Source of the DNA: Mesocentrotus franciscanus
Taxonomy: Eukaryota > Echinodermata > Echinoidea > Camarodonta > Strongylocentrotidae
DNA: 64,000 nucleotides
Assembly (NCBI GenBank): GCA_037976565.1
Contig: CP137685.1
Location: 16,341,659-16,405,658 of the forward strand
Direction: 5' to 3'
Part shown: positions 46,691 through 56,439 of the stretch, piece by piece
How the letters are laid out: every line of letters starts with the position of its first letter
Position numbering within the stretch: position 1 is the first letter of the stretch
Translations under genes and position numbers: made by a program
The notes under the pieces: generated by a model
What the model was told of the DNA's origin: nothing
The model's database searches: none
Seen by the model: the letters and a program-made list of their open reading frames with translations, nothing else

Positions 46691-49600
46691 AAAGAAAAAC
46701 TACATATTATAAATTATTTTTTATATTGATGATATTAATTATTATTGTATTGGAGGGAACCCAGTTGTCCAAAATGGGTTTAAAAACTACAGTCACAAAT
46801 GGATTATTAGAGGGAAGAGACAAGGTACAGGAATTTATAAACATTACATGATAAAGGAATATACCGGTAGAGATGAAATTCAATACAACAAGTCATCGAC
46901 TTCAATCTAACACAAAAACACCTGAAGAAGGGCTAAAATTACAAAAACAGCAATAAACCTACGGGCTCGCAGTGCTCCAGAAATCACTTTATCTCCAAAT
47001 AAGCAACAGATCTAGAAGCAAAGCAGGATGAGCTAACCCACTCTGTGGCCAAGTTGGAGACCAAGTTCTATATCAGGATCCAGAGAGTGCTATTTATAAG
47101 TCTAGATCAAAGACTCTTCCTGGTGCTATTCATGCACATACTGCAGGCAGACCTGCAGATTTAAACATCATCATCGCCATATGGTGGTTGGTTTATTACG
47201 CCTACACCAATCATCAGAATTATCTCCGCCTCCTCAGAAAAGAAGGCCTGCTTCTCTTCTAAATTGCACAAAGCTTTTAATGCAATTTTAAATGGAATTT
47301 GCCTGGCAAGCAATGTCATTATTATGGGTTATGCAGCTCAGAATGGGATCCATAATGATCTCATAACATGCAATATAACAAGATTGTCATGGTATGACAC
47401 CCCCCAATATCATAAAGATACCTGAACTTGGATATCCTCAAACAAGTAAATGAGTTTATATTAATAGTAAGCTCACATGGAAAAGCAGATTATTTCTTAA
47501 TGTTTTAAGTGACAGCACATGTATTCATCTCTACAATTAATACAATTTACTACTAGATTTTCCATCATCACCTATTAGAATAATTAAGAACAAGCCATTG
47601 TATTCAGATTCAGGGCTATCAAGATTCAAGAACATGTTGTTTTGAGAAAATTCCTTCAAGGTGTGTTAAGTGCTCACAAGTTTACAACCCAAAGACAGAA
47701 CTTTTTTTTTTTTTTGGGGATCCTGCCAAGAATTTCACCACTTTCTGTAAGCATGGTAATGCTAATCACTGGCTCTACACATCAATCGATTCCCATACAA
47801 GCCATGTTACAGTAATCAATCCACGACTCGCCTGTATGCTACAACCCTTCAGTTCTATTTATAAAACAGCTAGTAACACATTTAGGGTGTTGCTTCAGCA
47901 CCTGTCCCAGGCTGCGTGGGAATTAAAGAGAAGATTCAACGCTGGCTAGAAACCTGTATGTGTGAGCTTTCACTTTCAACTACACAGTCACATGGAAAAC
48001 CCATTTTGATTCCAAACCACAGTAGAAAATAAGACCAATAGAAATTATCACAATTGTTTACATACTTTCTACAGACCTTGAAACATTACTTTACATACCT
48101 AGTTTGATATGTGTTGAATCCATGCACTTTGTGTTTGAGCACATGGTGTAATATATTCCAGGAAGATTTTCCATAGATTCGCCAAGAAAATGCTGTTCCA
48201 TACATCAACATCATAAAGATTTGTATCTACTTCATGATCCAATGTTGATGCAACGTTTATTCTTCTAGACAGTGTTCATCTAAAATGCGACTTAACTGCA
48301 CTATAACTTTTAATGATAGTTAGCGCAGAGCCAATTAGAATAAAATCTCTCTTCCTCTCTATCCAGCGCAGTGTATTTGACACTTCAAAAGCAACTTCCA
48401 ATCACCCTTTTTTTATTATCATGGAAATAACATGCCTTGATGAACAAGACATCTTTCTGAACAGAATGTGTTACTACAGGATTACAGCTATCATGTAAAA
48501 GATGATGCCAATGACGATTTGTTGTATATAATACCTTTAAAATCTTTTTATTACAACATATGTACATTTAATAACTTGTCTCAAGTAAAACTTATCATCA
48601 TCATTCACCTACCATAATGCCCTGGCAGCATTCTATTGTTAAATTTTGTTGTGTATAATAACTTAAAAATCTTATTATTACCACTGTATGTACATTTGAT
48701 AATTTGTCGAGTAAAACTTATAATCATTCACCTACAATAAAGCCCTACATGTAGCAGTATCCTGTTGTATAATTTTAAGTGTGAAAGAGACATCTTATGA
48801 TACATCAATGTCTTGTCTTCTCTCTCTTTATCATAATCATAACCTTCAGATATATCTTACTTAATTACTTGTCTATCAATTCTTTACAATTTTTTTTCTT
48901 TGTCTATCATGTAATGACATACATTTTCCATGTATTTCCTGATCTGATACTGCAAATTAAATGCAATGTCTGTTGCTTTAACTACTCTATTAATTCAACA
49001 AATAACTACAAGGGCAATAAACAGTTTTGGATTGTTAGGGGCACTGAAAATGAAAAAGTACCAAATGGCTCACAAAATATAGCAATTAATTAATTAATTA
49101 ACTGTTGGAATATGTATTTTCAAGGGATCTTTGATAGGTGGCAGAACAAATTATTTCTCCGATACAAACTGGGACATTGTTCCATCATTCTAGTGATGTG
49201 TGACTTCTGTAGATCTATTTCAAATTGGCAACGCATACAATACGATTACTCCGTTTAGCTTGATGTATCGGAGGACCCGAGCCCAAGGGAGAGGGTACAG
49301 AGCTCCCGAAGCGGAAGTAACAATTACACATCGATGCAGAAAACATGTGTGCAAACCAGTAATGTGTCAACTTGAATCTGCTTGGAGAAATTCACAGCCG
49401 GGATTTGTTGAGGAATAGAATTGACATGCTCTTTAGGGTGTGTAGTATATTAGGAGGGGGTGTTCCCCCTTTTAAACACACATGTAGGTCATTCTTCTGC
49501 TAGCTTCCTATGCAATATTGTAAAAGTTTCCATGTTGTAATTCCTCCCACTCCTAGAGATCCTTTTATTCCCTTTCCCACTTTCTTCCTCCCCTGCTTTC

Positions 49601-49839
49601 AATTCTTTAAGGTTCTCTTCCCTTTGTAAGTTACATAAAGACACCACATCTATTTTTCATTTTTTGCTCCTATCTCTACTTAGATGTTGATTATTTTGAA
49701 CCTAAAATACCACTGCTAAAGTCTTGACTATTACCTTTTCATAACACAGGTAATGATAATATTTGTAAATGGCTTAGAGATGGTACTCTATATTAAAGCC
49801 CCCCTGCATTACTTGTAGCTACTTGCTCCCTCTATAGAG
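46691..49839. other. Intronic sequence, nothing recognised
   Basis: A/T-rich, with a poly-T at about 47,702 and two similar blocks around 48,530-48,620 and 48,650-48,740 (a diverged ~120-bp tandem duplication: TTGT(A/G)TATAATA, TTATTA..., GTACATTT(A/G)ATAA, AGTAAAACTTAT(C/A)ATCAT). No coding exon recognised. Confidence 0.45.
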
Positions 49840-49935
49840 AAAACAATGCCTAAGCGGTAACCCTTGGTCCCCCATGATCCTCTTTTTCTTATGTTAATTG
49901 AGAGCTGAGTTGATGAGATAACCACCTGTCAGTGA
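49840..49935 (-). repeat. Inverted copy of part of the 2,567-2,670 sequence
   Basis: CAATGCCTAAGCGGTAACC, GGTCCCCCATG and CTTATGTTAATTGAGAGCTGA are the reverse complement of blocks at about 2,595-2,660 (and 7,270-7,320). A dispersed repeat fragment of unknown class. Confidence 0.65.
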
Positions 49936-50290
49936 CCACGCTGGGTGGTCTAATCCCTCCTGGCCAAACTAGTGCAGACGGGCTTTAAGCACTACATTAA
50001 TCCAGATTATTTATTTGTTATTATGCAGCTTTTCTGAGATTATATGCACAATTTCCATTGCTGAACTCCAAACCGGCTTTGGTCAACCATTGGAGCAGAT
50101 GACTGCCACAGCAAACTTTTGTCAAATGTACATTGTAGATGTGTAATATACTCAAAACATTATATTATGGGATTTCCAGGGTTTTGGTTCATGCCGAATA
50201 AAGTGTTTTTTCACACTATTTTAGTGTGCAGGGATTCGAGAATGGGTTATACTTGTATCACTACTGTAGGTAGGGTGGAAGGGTACTTAC

Positions 50291-50456
50291 GATGTTACGC
50301 CATTCTTCATGGCCCTCATCTTGAGTTTGTTGGCCTTGTTGAGTTTGGCCTGGTACTGCTTGCCCCGGAACAACCTGTTGTTGCCTGGCCTGCCAGGACC
50401 TCTCCGCCCCATACCGGGCATCTTGCCCGTCCTGCATGGCTTACACCGCCAACAAC
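50291..50456 (-). CDS. KAT6A/KAT6B: KAT6-like exon: end of PHD2 and basic linker
   Basis: The 166-bp exon has acceptor GATTGGCAG|GT and donor TC|GTAAGTA. The first codon is completed from exon 51749-51827 (G|GT, Gly). It encodes GCWRCKPC, which supplies the last two zinc-binding cysteines of PHD2, then a basic Gly/Pro-rich stretch (GMGRRGPGRPG) and a Lys/Asn-rich tail (KANKLKMRAMKNG). GRP-type motifs after the second PHD finger are also seen in KAT6 proteins. The exon ends in phase 2 and joins 37034 in frame. A plus-strand open frame over it is only its shadow. Confidence 0.87.
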
Positions 50457-50462
50457 CTGCCA

Positions 50463-50725
50463 ATCATTGAAGACAGGATGAGATTGGGGAGGGGGGGTAG
50501 GGAGGGGGAGGGAAGAGTAGGGGGTGGAGAGGGAGGGAAGAGTAGGGGGTGGAGAGGGAGGGGGTGGATGGAAGATGATGTAAAGGAAGAGGGGGTGGAG
50601 GAAGAGGAAGTGAAGAGAGAGAGGAAAGGGAGTAGAGACAGATCAAATGAAGGGAGAGGGAGGGAATGAGGGAGGGAATGAGGGGGAGATGGTGGATGGT
50701 GGAGGGGAAGGTAGGGGAGTAGGAC
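50463..50725. repeat. GA-rich tract acting as an extended polypyrimidine tract of the KAT6 intron
   Basis: The plus strand is nearly pure G/A (GGGGTGGAGAGGGAGG repeats). In the minus-strand transcript this is about 260 nt of C/U lying immediately before the 3' splice site at 50457. Polypyrimidine tracts are usually 10-40 nt, so this one is unusually long. Open frames on both strands across it are composition artefacts. Confidence 0.75.
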
Positions 50726-50916
50726 AAGAAAGGGGTGTGGTATAAAAGAACAAACAAAATGAGACTTGAAAAGCTGTTCATAACATGTTATTGCATTATT
50801 TGACAGACTATGATGCACATTATTGCAAGCTCATGTAGGTCTACAAAAGTGCATAAGCGGAATCTAATTCTCGCTATCGCCACTACTGTATTCACCCGTA
50901 GAAGGCAGCACTGGCC

Positions 50917-51273
50917 ATGGGTATATGTGGCAAAGGAACATCCAGGTACCATACAAATACAATGGGTCAAGAACTGGAAAGTCTAATAGAAATAATAGTT
51001 TCGGAGCCAATAAAATTACAAGCAACAGATTATGACGGTGCCTACATAGATCTTATGAAATCATCGAGGGAGTTCATGAAACCTGAACAATATTTTAGTA
51101 AAATTAGGACTTTGTTGGCAATGCTGTACATTCTCTATGAAAGGCGGAAGAAACCTTGTCTCGACTTCCCCGGTATGGTATCTGTGCTGACTGGCGCTGT
51201 GTGGGAGGAAAGTTACCCTCTACTGGCTGTTGGGGGAATTCTGGGTTTTCCAATCGTAACATCTTATTATTAA
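50917..51273 (+). CDS. Unrecognised ORF in the KAT6 intron, 118 codons
   Basis: The ORF starts with ATG in a purine-poor but GCC-ATGG context and ends TTATTATTAA. An internal ATG at 50962 gives a protein starting MGQELESLIEIIV. The product has a mixed, non-repetitive composition, an amphipathic N-terminal half rich in Glu/Lys, a central MLYILYERRKKPCLDF segment and a hydrophobic C-terminal end (YPLLAVGGILGFPIVTSYY) that could be a membrane anchor. It differs from the composition-driven open frames elsewhere in the window. I recognise no family. It could be a single-exon gene, an exon of an antisense gene, a processed copy or chance. Confidence 0.35.
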   Translation: MGICGKGTSRYHTNTMGQELESLIEIIVSEPIKLQATDYDGAYIDLMKSSREFMKPEQYFSKIRTLLAMLYILYERRKKPCLDFPGMVSVLTGAVWEESYPLLAVGGILGFPIVTSYY

Positions 51274-51589
51274 AATAATATCAGGCAATTCAATATATTG
51301 AGTTGGAGCTGTCAAATAACCTATTTACTACAGGACAATTTGACATATCCATCCCTATACTTCCTGCAAGAGTTTTGTCTTCTTTACAGAACTTCTTCTG
51401 GCAGGCAATTCTGTTTCTAAAAGCTTTATGAAACACTGAATTTTGTAATAAATAAAACTCTTTGGGAATATGCCGTAATAAGAAAGGTTGAAGAAAGATC
51501 ATTGCACTGCTTTGGTGCTCTAAAGACAAGAGACTCTGCAACTTGAGCAACAAGGAAACCATTCCCGGCTCCCTCTTATATCCAGTTGT

Positions 51590-51712
51590 GACCGATTCAT
51601 ATCAATCACAATTCTGTTCTGAAGAGATGGAAGTTTATCTGTTTGCGATTGATTGATTGGATGACTTGTGATCAATTAGGATCGACTGCAAGATGGGGCC
51701 TGGGACAAAGTT
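51590..51712. repeat. Decayed relative of the GGGCCCCGT MITE
   Basis: ATCAATCACAATT, GCGATTGATTGATTGGATGA, GATCAATTAGGATCGACTGC and a terminal AAGATGGGGCCTGGGAC resemble the interior words and right end of the 30534-30689 element. The left end is lost. Confidence 0.5.
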
Positions 51713-51748
51713 GAAGCAGAGAGTAGGTGTGGTACCATGTATACAAAC

Positions 51749-51827
51749 CTTTGGGGATGCGTTTCAAGGGTGGCTTCAGACAACTCGCGTGGTACCCTTG
51801 ATTGCAGGCATCGCACACAAGTAATTC
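51749..51827 (-). CDS. KAT6A/KAT6B: KAT6-like exon: middle of PHD finger 2
   Basis: The 79-bp exon has acceptor CTTTTTACAG|GA and donor CCAAAG|GTTTGT. It encodes [20 protein letters not shown] followed by LKRIPK. It supplies the third and fourth cysteines (CDAC), the zinc-binding His and the following Cys (HASC) of a Cys4-His-Cys3 PHD finger. The PPLxRxPKG end is characteristic of the second PHD finger of KAT6 and relatives. Phase 0 at the start, phase 1 at the end. Confidence 0.88.
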
Positions 51828-52446
51828 CTGTAAAAAGAAATAGAGACGATCATTTAAGACAACAATATTTCTTTGGGTCTGTCATAATGTAATTGAATGA
51901 TTCCAAAATCAAATTTGACAACTTTCTATCTTGGTGGTACATAATTCTAGGCTGATGCCATTTTATACAATTTGAAAAATGCTTTACAACTTGATCATTG
52001 AAAAATCTACGTTGCATATTTCAACTTGAGTTCTGTAAATCCCAGAGAAAGAAACACTGCCTCACTATGCTAATGTTTCTTTCCCTTACTAAACCCATAG
52101 AGGTGAGTTCAAATTTTCAGTTTGATTTTTTTGTACAAATTAAATATAACATCGTTTGGAAAAAGCAACCTAGAAAACTAAAGGGGATCCCCAATAGCAT
52201 ATGCATGTACATTAAGAAAAATTAATAAAAACTTTTTTAATTTCTTCTTCACATGAGCTCTCTTTGAATTTGGTGTCTTAAAAGTAAGCTTTTAAATGCT
52301 GTTCATTATTTTTTTTTGAGAGAGCTATTTGTCAGTTCACCAACATTCTTGAAGCTTTAAAGATCTAAATTGCTCACTACTTCCTTGTACTTTTTTTCAC
52401 TGCCCCCCCCCCTAAAAAAAGATCTGTACCCTCTGAGCTAACTTAC

Positions 52447-52559
52447 CTTGGTACCCCCTTGACTGCAGATTGCACATGTTTTACACTCGGCACACTGCCA
52501 TCGACTAAGCCGAATGCGCTCCTTCAGAGCTGATGAATACTTAAGACATGAAGGGTGAG
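52447..52559 (-). CDS. KAT6A/KAT6B: KAT6-like exon: end of PHD finger 1 and start of PHD finger 2
   Basis: The 113-bp exon has a pyrimidine-rich acceptor ending GATCCAG|CT and donor ACCAAG|GTAAGT. After two bases finishing a split codon it encodes HPSCLKYSSALKERIRLSRW and then QCAECKTCAICSQGGTK. HPSC carries the His and Cys of PHD1, and QCAEC its last pair. CAIC opens PHD2. The shared tryptophan and the K-T-C link between the two fingers are typical of tandem PHD fingers in KAT6 and DPF/PHF10 proteins. The preceding exon, with the first four cysteines of PHD1, was not identified in 52,560-64,000, so the upstream intron may exceed 11 kb. Confidence 0.88.
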
Positions 52560-52974
52560 CTGGATCAATCAAAGAAACAAATTCAAACAAAGTAATGATT
52601 ATCAATTACAACTTCAATCATTTGTTTCATGCTGCAATACTATTATTGGCCTTCCACTCTGAGCACTTTGAACGATGAAAGGGGTATTTGATTTGCTTCA
52701 ATCTACATGTATGGAATATTATTTGCATTAGACATCTTTTCTATACACCCCAGTCCCAGTTATCTTGAGCTTTTTATTCAATAGGTAGTACATGTCAATT
52801 GTTCACCGGAGCACCCAGGTTTTTTTAATCAGTTTTCCAATTTTCTTTCAAGAATTCTTCATAGCTTTTCATACTCTCTGCTTCCTCTTTTTCTCTCTTT
52901 TCTTTCTTTTTTGTATTTTTTGTTGTTGGGGGGGGGGATGTTCCCTACCACTGGTCTTAATTCACTGTTTGGGA

Positions 52975-53000
52975 CACACACACACACACAAAAAAAAAAT
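52975..53000. repeat. (CA)n/(A)n microsatellite
   Basis: ACACACACACACACA followed by an A run. Confidence 0.8.
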
Positions 53001-53858
53001 CTAAACATTACAACCCATGAAGGCCCATTATTCTTCATTAAATTGGTAGCACAATAAGTCTGTTGATAAAAAAGTGTGAAGAAATGTTGACACAATGACA
53101 GATAATACTTGCTTGCTATAACAAACTCGACCAATTTTAAACTTTGCATACAGGTAAATATGAACTTTGGTCTTTAAAACATTCTGGAAAATCTACATAA
53201 CCCTTACATCTGCAAAAAGAAATGATGCAAGACTTGTCTAAAGTCTGAGAAAATCACAGCAGCTACAGCTGTATTCAGGGACATGTACCAACATGAAATA
53301 TATCATCTTTTAACTTCTTTTCTTTTTATAAACCATGCTGATAAATTTTGAGAGGCCCAAGTAAGAAAATGTTCAAAAAGATGAATGTGTCATAAAGTGT
53401 ACAAGCGTGGGCCGAAATACAACTTCAATGTACACTGGAATCATGTCAATTTTCTCTATATTCTTTCTTTTAAAAAAACTTTGAATTCCAAAGTTAAACA
53501 CTCTCTAGTATTTCTCTTTAACCCCCCCCCCCTTCTCTCCCTCTCATCCCCCACACACACTTCCTCTCTCTCTCCGTCTCTACCTCTCTACCCTTCTCTC
53601 TCTGTCATTCTCTCTCACTCTCTCTCTATTCCTCCCCCAATCTCTCACTCTTTGTAGCACACAGAAGTCTCATGACCTGTTGCTATGGGCATTGTGTACA
53701 CAAACGAACAAGAATCCATATGATAATCACTTCATGGCATGACATGGTGTTGTATGCTATAAACAGTGTATTCAGTTGTACATTGTACCTGCTAAACTTT
53801 CCTAGCAGAAATTTACAAATCTCTTAAAGTAAAATTCGGAATACATTCTACAGGTCCA
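53001..53858. other. Noncoding sequence with CT-rich tract
   Basis: A C run and CT-rich tract lie at about 53,521-53,650. The plus-strand open frame ending in it (53385-53657) is largely Ser/Pro repeats. No exon recognised. Confidence 0.5.
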
Positions 53859-54400
53859 TTAAAGGTACTACGTCCCATTTGCAGGCCCAAAAAATGAAAA
53901 GGTTAAATTCCAACGGCATTTGAAAGACAATACTAATTTAGAACTTCCCTAAAAAAAGGGGACTTGAAAATGTCTTTAAGTGGGAAAATAACGACTATTA
54001 GTTGTCAAATCGACTTAGGAGCTATAGAGCCAGTAAGTAATAGTCTGATTTTTCAGACCATTGTACCGAATGGTCGTACGTTTTATGCTGCACAAAGATT
54101 CAATCAGTTTAATTTTGGCCATTACAAGAAGTGGGTTATTGATGTAGACAAATGCTCATGTACCCTTTACAGCTCATTTTATGTATGTATGTTCATACCA
54201 AAGATGAAAAAAGCCAGTCAGTCACTCAATAGTGTCTGACAGTGAAGTCTAGCAAGTAAACAGGTTTTCTTGCATAATTTGAATATTAGGACACTGCTAA
54301 CGTTTAAATTTCACAGATAGGACATACATGACATATTCATAATTCCTGCAAAGTTCTACAGAATTTGATGTTGGCTGCAAAAGGGACATAGTATCTTTAA
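53859..54400 (+). mobile_element. 542-bp TTAA nonautonomous transposon, copy A
   Basis: The ends TTAAAGGTACTACGTCCCAT and (inverted) TTAAAGATACTATGTCCCTT form terminal inverted repeats of about 28 bp including GCAG(G/C). TTAA sits at 53859-53862 and 54397-54400. The inverted copy at 39678-40214 matches over its whole length. The 91-codon open frame inside is interrupted in the other copy, so it is not a transposase. Confidence 0.88.
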
Positions 54401-54414
54401 CATTGCAGAAAAAA

Positions 54415-54600
54415 CAATAAAAAAAAAACATCGCTGTTTGATCATTGTTTTTTGGAGTGAGTTGTGCGCATGCGCCACTTGTCACAGGTCTGCATGCATT
54501 AGCATGGAAGTGAGGAGAGTCACATCACCAAAAAACAAAAATAATTCACTGTTGTTTTAAGAGAGAGCATTTACACTCTAGTGGTGGGTTCTTCGATTAT
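54415..54600 (+). repeat. Dispersed repeat shared with ~620-870 and 60,303-60,640
   Basis: Common words are GCGCATGCGCCACTTGTC / GCGCATACGCGACTTGTC, GAGGAGAGTCAC(A/G)T, ATAATTCAC and GCATTTAC(A/G)C. The 620-870 and 60-kb copies also share CTGAAAGTGAGAAAA-like and TTTTGCTTGCAGTGT sequence. Probably a nonautonomous element of several hundred bases; this copy is a fragment. Confidence 0.55.
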
Positions 54601-55128
54601 CCTCCATCCAAACTTCTATTAATGTTCATCTTTAAATTGAACATATTTAATTGTAAAAATAAAGAGAACAAGATTCACACTATGCCAAATATGTTTACCG
54701 AACAATCCCAAATCATAAATGAAAATATTCTGTAAATGAGTTAGCAAGCTAAATTTTATGATCTTGATTTGGTTGTTTGTTTGCTAATTATTTTTAAGGA
54801 GGCAAATGTAAAGCTTTGTTTCAAACTTTCATGTTCCAACAGTTCTCTGAAATTTAAATGGAAAATCTGGGAAGGAATCTTCAAAATTTCTAATATCAAC
54901 AAGCTTAGTAGGCCTACATGTATCATACCTTTATGCATTTTTCACATGTGCATGTATACATCAGAGCTTCTTAAAGTTCAGACTGCCCAGGAGGCTCTGC
55001 TTTTTTCTCTTTTTTTTTTTACAATTCCCCTTAGATACATAATGTACAGATCTAAAACAAGCCTCATTTTCTTCAGTATACAAGTGTCATAACTGTAAAT
55101 TCTAGGAGTAGATAGATATATTGTCAGA
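54601..55128. other. Noncoding sequence, nothing recognised
   Basis: A/T-rich; overlapping short open frames on both strands have no domain. Confidence 0.45.
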
Positions 55129-55136
55129 GTCTGAAA

Positions 55137-55821
55137 TAGTGCTGTGATCAAACGTTTAACCGTCCGGTATCCGACCGTCCATGGCACTATCCGTTTTGAA
55201 TGTGACGGTTTCGTTTACCCGATTTTTTTTTTTTTTTTTTTTTTAGTGTAAAATTTCGGACAAATTTTACAATATAAATAATAGAATAAATATATCTTAC
55301 AGTATTTTAATTTATTTATTCGGAAAATTACGAGAAAAAAATTTAACTTATTGAAAATAAACATTTATAAGAACAGTAATGGAACGAGCCTGAGCTGCTT
55401 TCTCTGTGTATTATAACATGTACATCGGTACATTCAATGGCAGCCTTCATGAATCGCAACTTTAGACAACAACACTCGGCAAATCTTTAAAAATAATCAG
55501 TTTATGTCAAATTGAAATCATGATTCTTGTACAATTGCAAATAAAACACAAGTAAAGACGGAAATATGAATGTAAGTAATATTTTTCTTGACGAATAGTT
55601 ACGTTTTTATGTGAAATTAGTGCCAGTCGAAAGCAGTGTTTTTCATCAGAAGTGGTGGGCGAAAATCCCCCGCGCTGGTCGGCGCCCGCCCAGTGCCGAC
55701 CACTATTCTTACAATCAGCGGCGACCTTGGCAAAAGTGAGTAATTTTCGTTTAACCGAAAACCGTCCGGTTTTGACTAGCGGTTAAACGGAATTGGAAAT
55801 ATCCGTGATGTTACAACACTA
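55137..55821 (+). mobile_element. hAT-type nonautonomous element, copy 1, with 8-bp target duplication
   Basis: The element begins TAGTGCTGTGATCAAACG and ends ATGTTACAACACTA, giving short TAGTG(C/T)TGT inverted termini. It is flanked by a perfect 8-bp direct repeat GTCTGAAA (55129-55136 and 55822-55829), as expected for hAT-superfamily insertion. The inverted partner at 62397-63032 shares its interior. Internal landmarks are TTTAACCGTCCGGTATCCGA, a poly-T at about 55,226-55,245, and CGCCCGCCCAGTGCCGACCA. No transposase ORF. Confidence 0.92.
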
Positions 55822-55829
55822 GTCTGAAA

Positions 55830-56439
55830 CAAAACTGAGTAATGTTTGAGTCGTGTCCGGCTTTCCAGTAATTGTTGTTCCACTTCGTTTGAAGTATCAT
55901 AAGAATTTTTGCCTGACCTTTTAGCTTTGATGAAAATCACATCTGGACAGTCAAAGAAAATGTTTGAGAGCCCCAGCTATATATGTACATGTTACATTCA
56001 AGATTCAAGATTCAAGATAATTTATGATAATTTATGTGAGGACTAACCCAGTCAATTCAATTATGCTGCTTGTTAAACATTCTCATCCACATCTGTCTTC
56101 CTCTGTTGGTTGCTCTCTATTGCTCTCTTTCTCTCTCTCCTTTAGCCACTACTCACAGTTCCTTCTTTAAGTTCCCATCTCATTCTTCCTCAATTCTTTT
56201 GTTCATCATTCTTTCCAACTCATTTCACTCTTTACCCATCTTTCTCATTCCCTTCATGACATTACTGTCACCACGTCACAATCTGTCTTCTGTAAGTATT
56301 CTGTGCTTTTTTCGATTTTTTTTTTATTATATCGTCTTTTTTCCGTTTTTTGAAACGTCTCACTAACCTTTTCTTCCTACTTCTGCTATCATTCTACACT
56401 CCTTCTTTTCTTACAAAAAAGAATTTATTTGAACTCCAA
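55830..56439. other. Noncoding sequence, nothing recognised
   Basis: C/T-rich segment at about 56,090-56,410 with a Ser/Phe-rich open frame; no domain. Confidence 0.45.

Larger units (their letters stand above)
37035..50290 (-). other. KAT6-like intron, 13.3 kb
   Basis: Lies between the PHD2-end exon and the linker exon. It contains a TTAA element, a degenerate 60-bp tandem repeat, a 0.7-kb foldback, a SINE and an inverted copy of part of the 2.6-kb region, each listed separately. No other exon was recognised. The flanks of the TTAA element at 37,035-39,677 and 40,215-43,080 hold only A/T-rich sequence, short microsatellites ((TA)n at about 39,497) and scattered ACATGTA words. Confidence 0.75.
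15071..52559 (-). other. KAT6A/KAT6B: KAT6A/KAT6B (MOZ/MORF)-like histone acetyltransferase gene, partial span
   Basis: Five minus-strand exons assemble into one reading frame. Their intron lengths in transcript order are 619, 1292, 13,256 and 20,544 bp. Splice phases agree at every junction: AAG|GAA, G|GT, TC|A and G|AT, with consensus GT donors and AG acceptors. Members of this family are nuclear lysine acetyltransferases that act on histone H3 in a complex with BRPF, ING5 and MEAF6, and their double PHD finger reads the H3 tail. What is seen here is the end of PHD1, all of PHD2, the linker and the pre-MYST segment. The N-terminal region, first half of PHD1, MYST catalytic domain and acidic/Ser/Met C-terminal region are not recognised in the window. 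DPF-type proteins also have double PHD fingers, but they lack the downstream linker motifs found here. No promoter or polyadenylation site can be assigned. Confidence 0.85.

Noticed and set aside
46920..46975. Possible second fragment of the Penelope-like 3' end (ACCTGAAGAAGG...CGGGCTCG)
   Set aside because: Only the first dozen bases resemble the element's arm; the rest does not match.
50436..50818. Glu/Arg/Gly-rich plus and Ser/Pro/Leu-rich minus open frames
   Set aside because: Produced by the GA-rich tract next to the KAT6 exon; both strands give low-complexity peptides.
50291..52559. DPF/BAF45 or PHF10-type protein in place of KAT6
   Set aside because: The tandem PHD fingers alone could fit, but the in-frame downstream exons carry GLIDGLS...FTPT, QLKGLFDGLSH...YAAPKR and a pre-MYST segment, found in KAT6 and not in DPF or PHF10 proteins.
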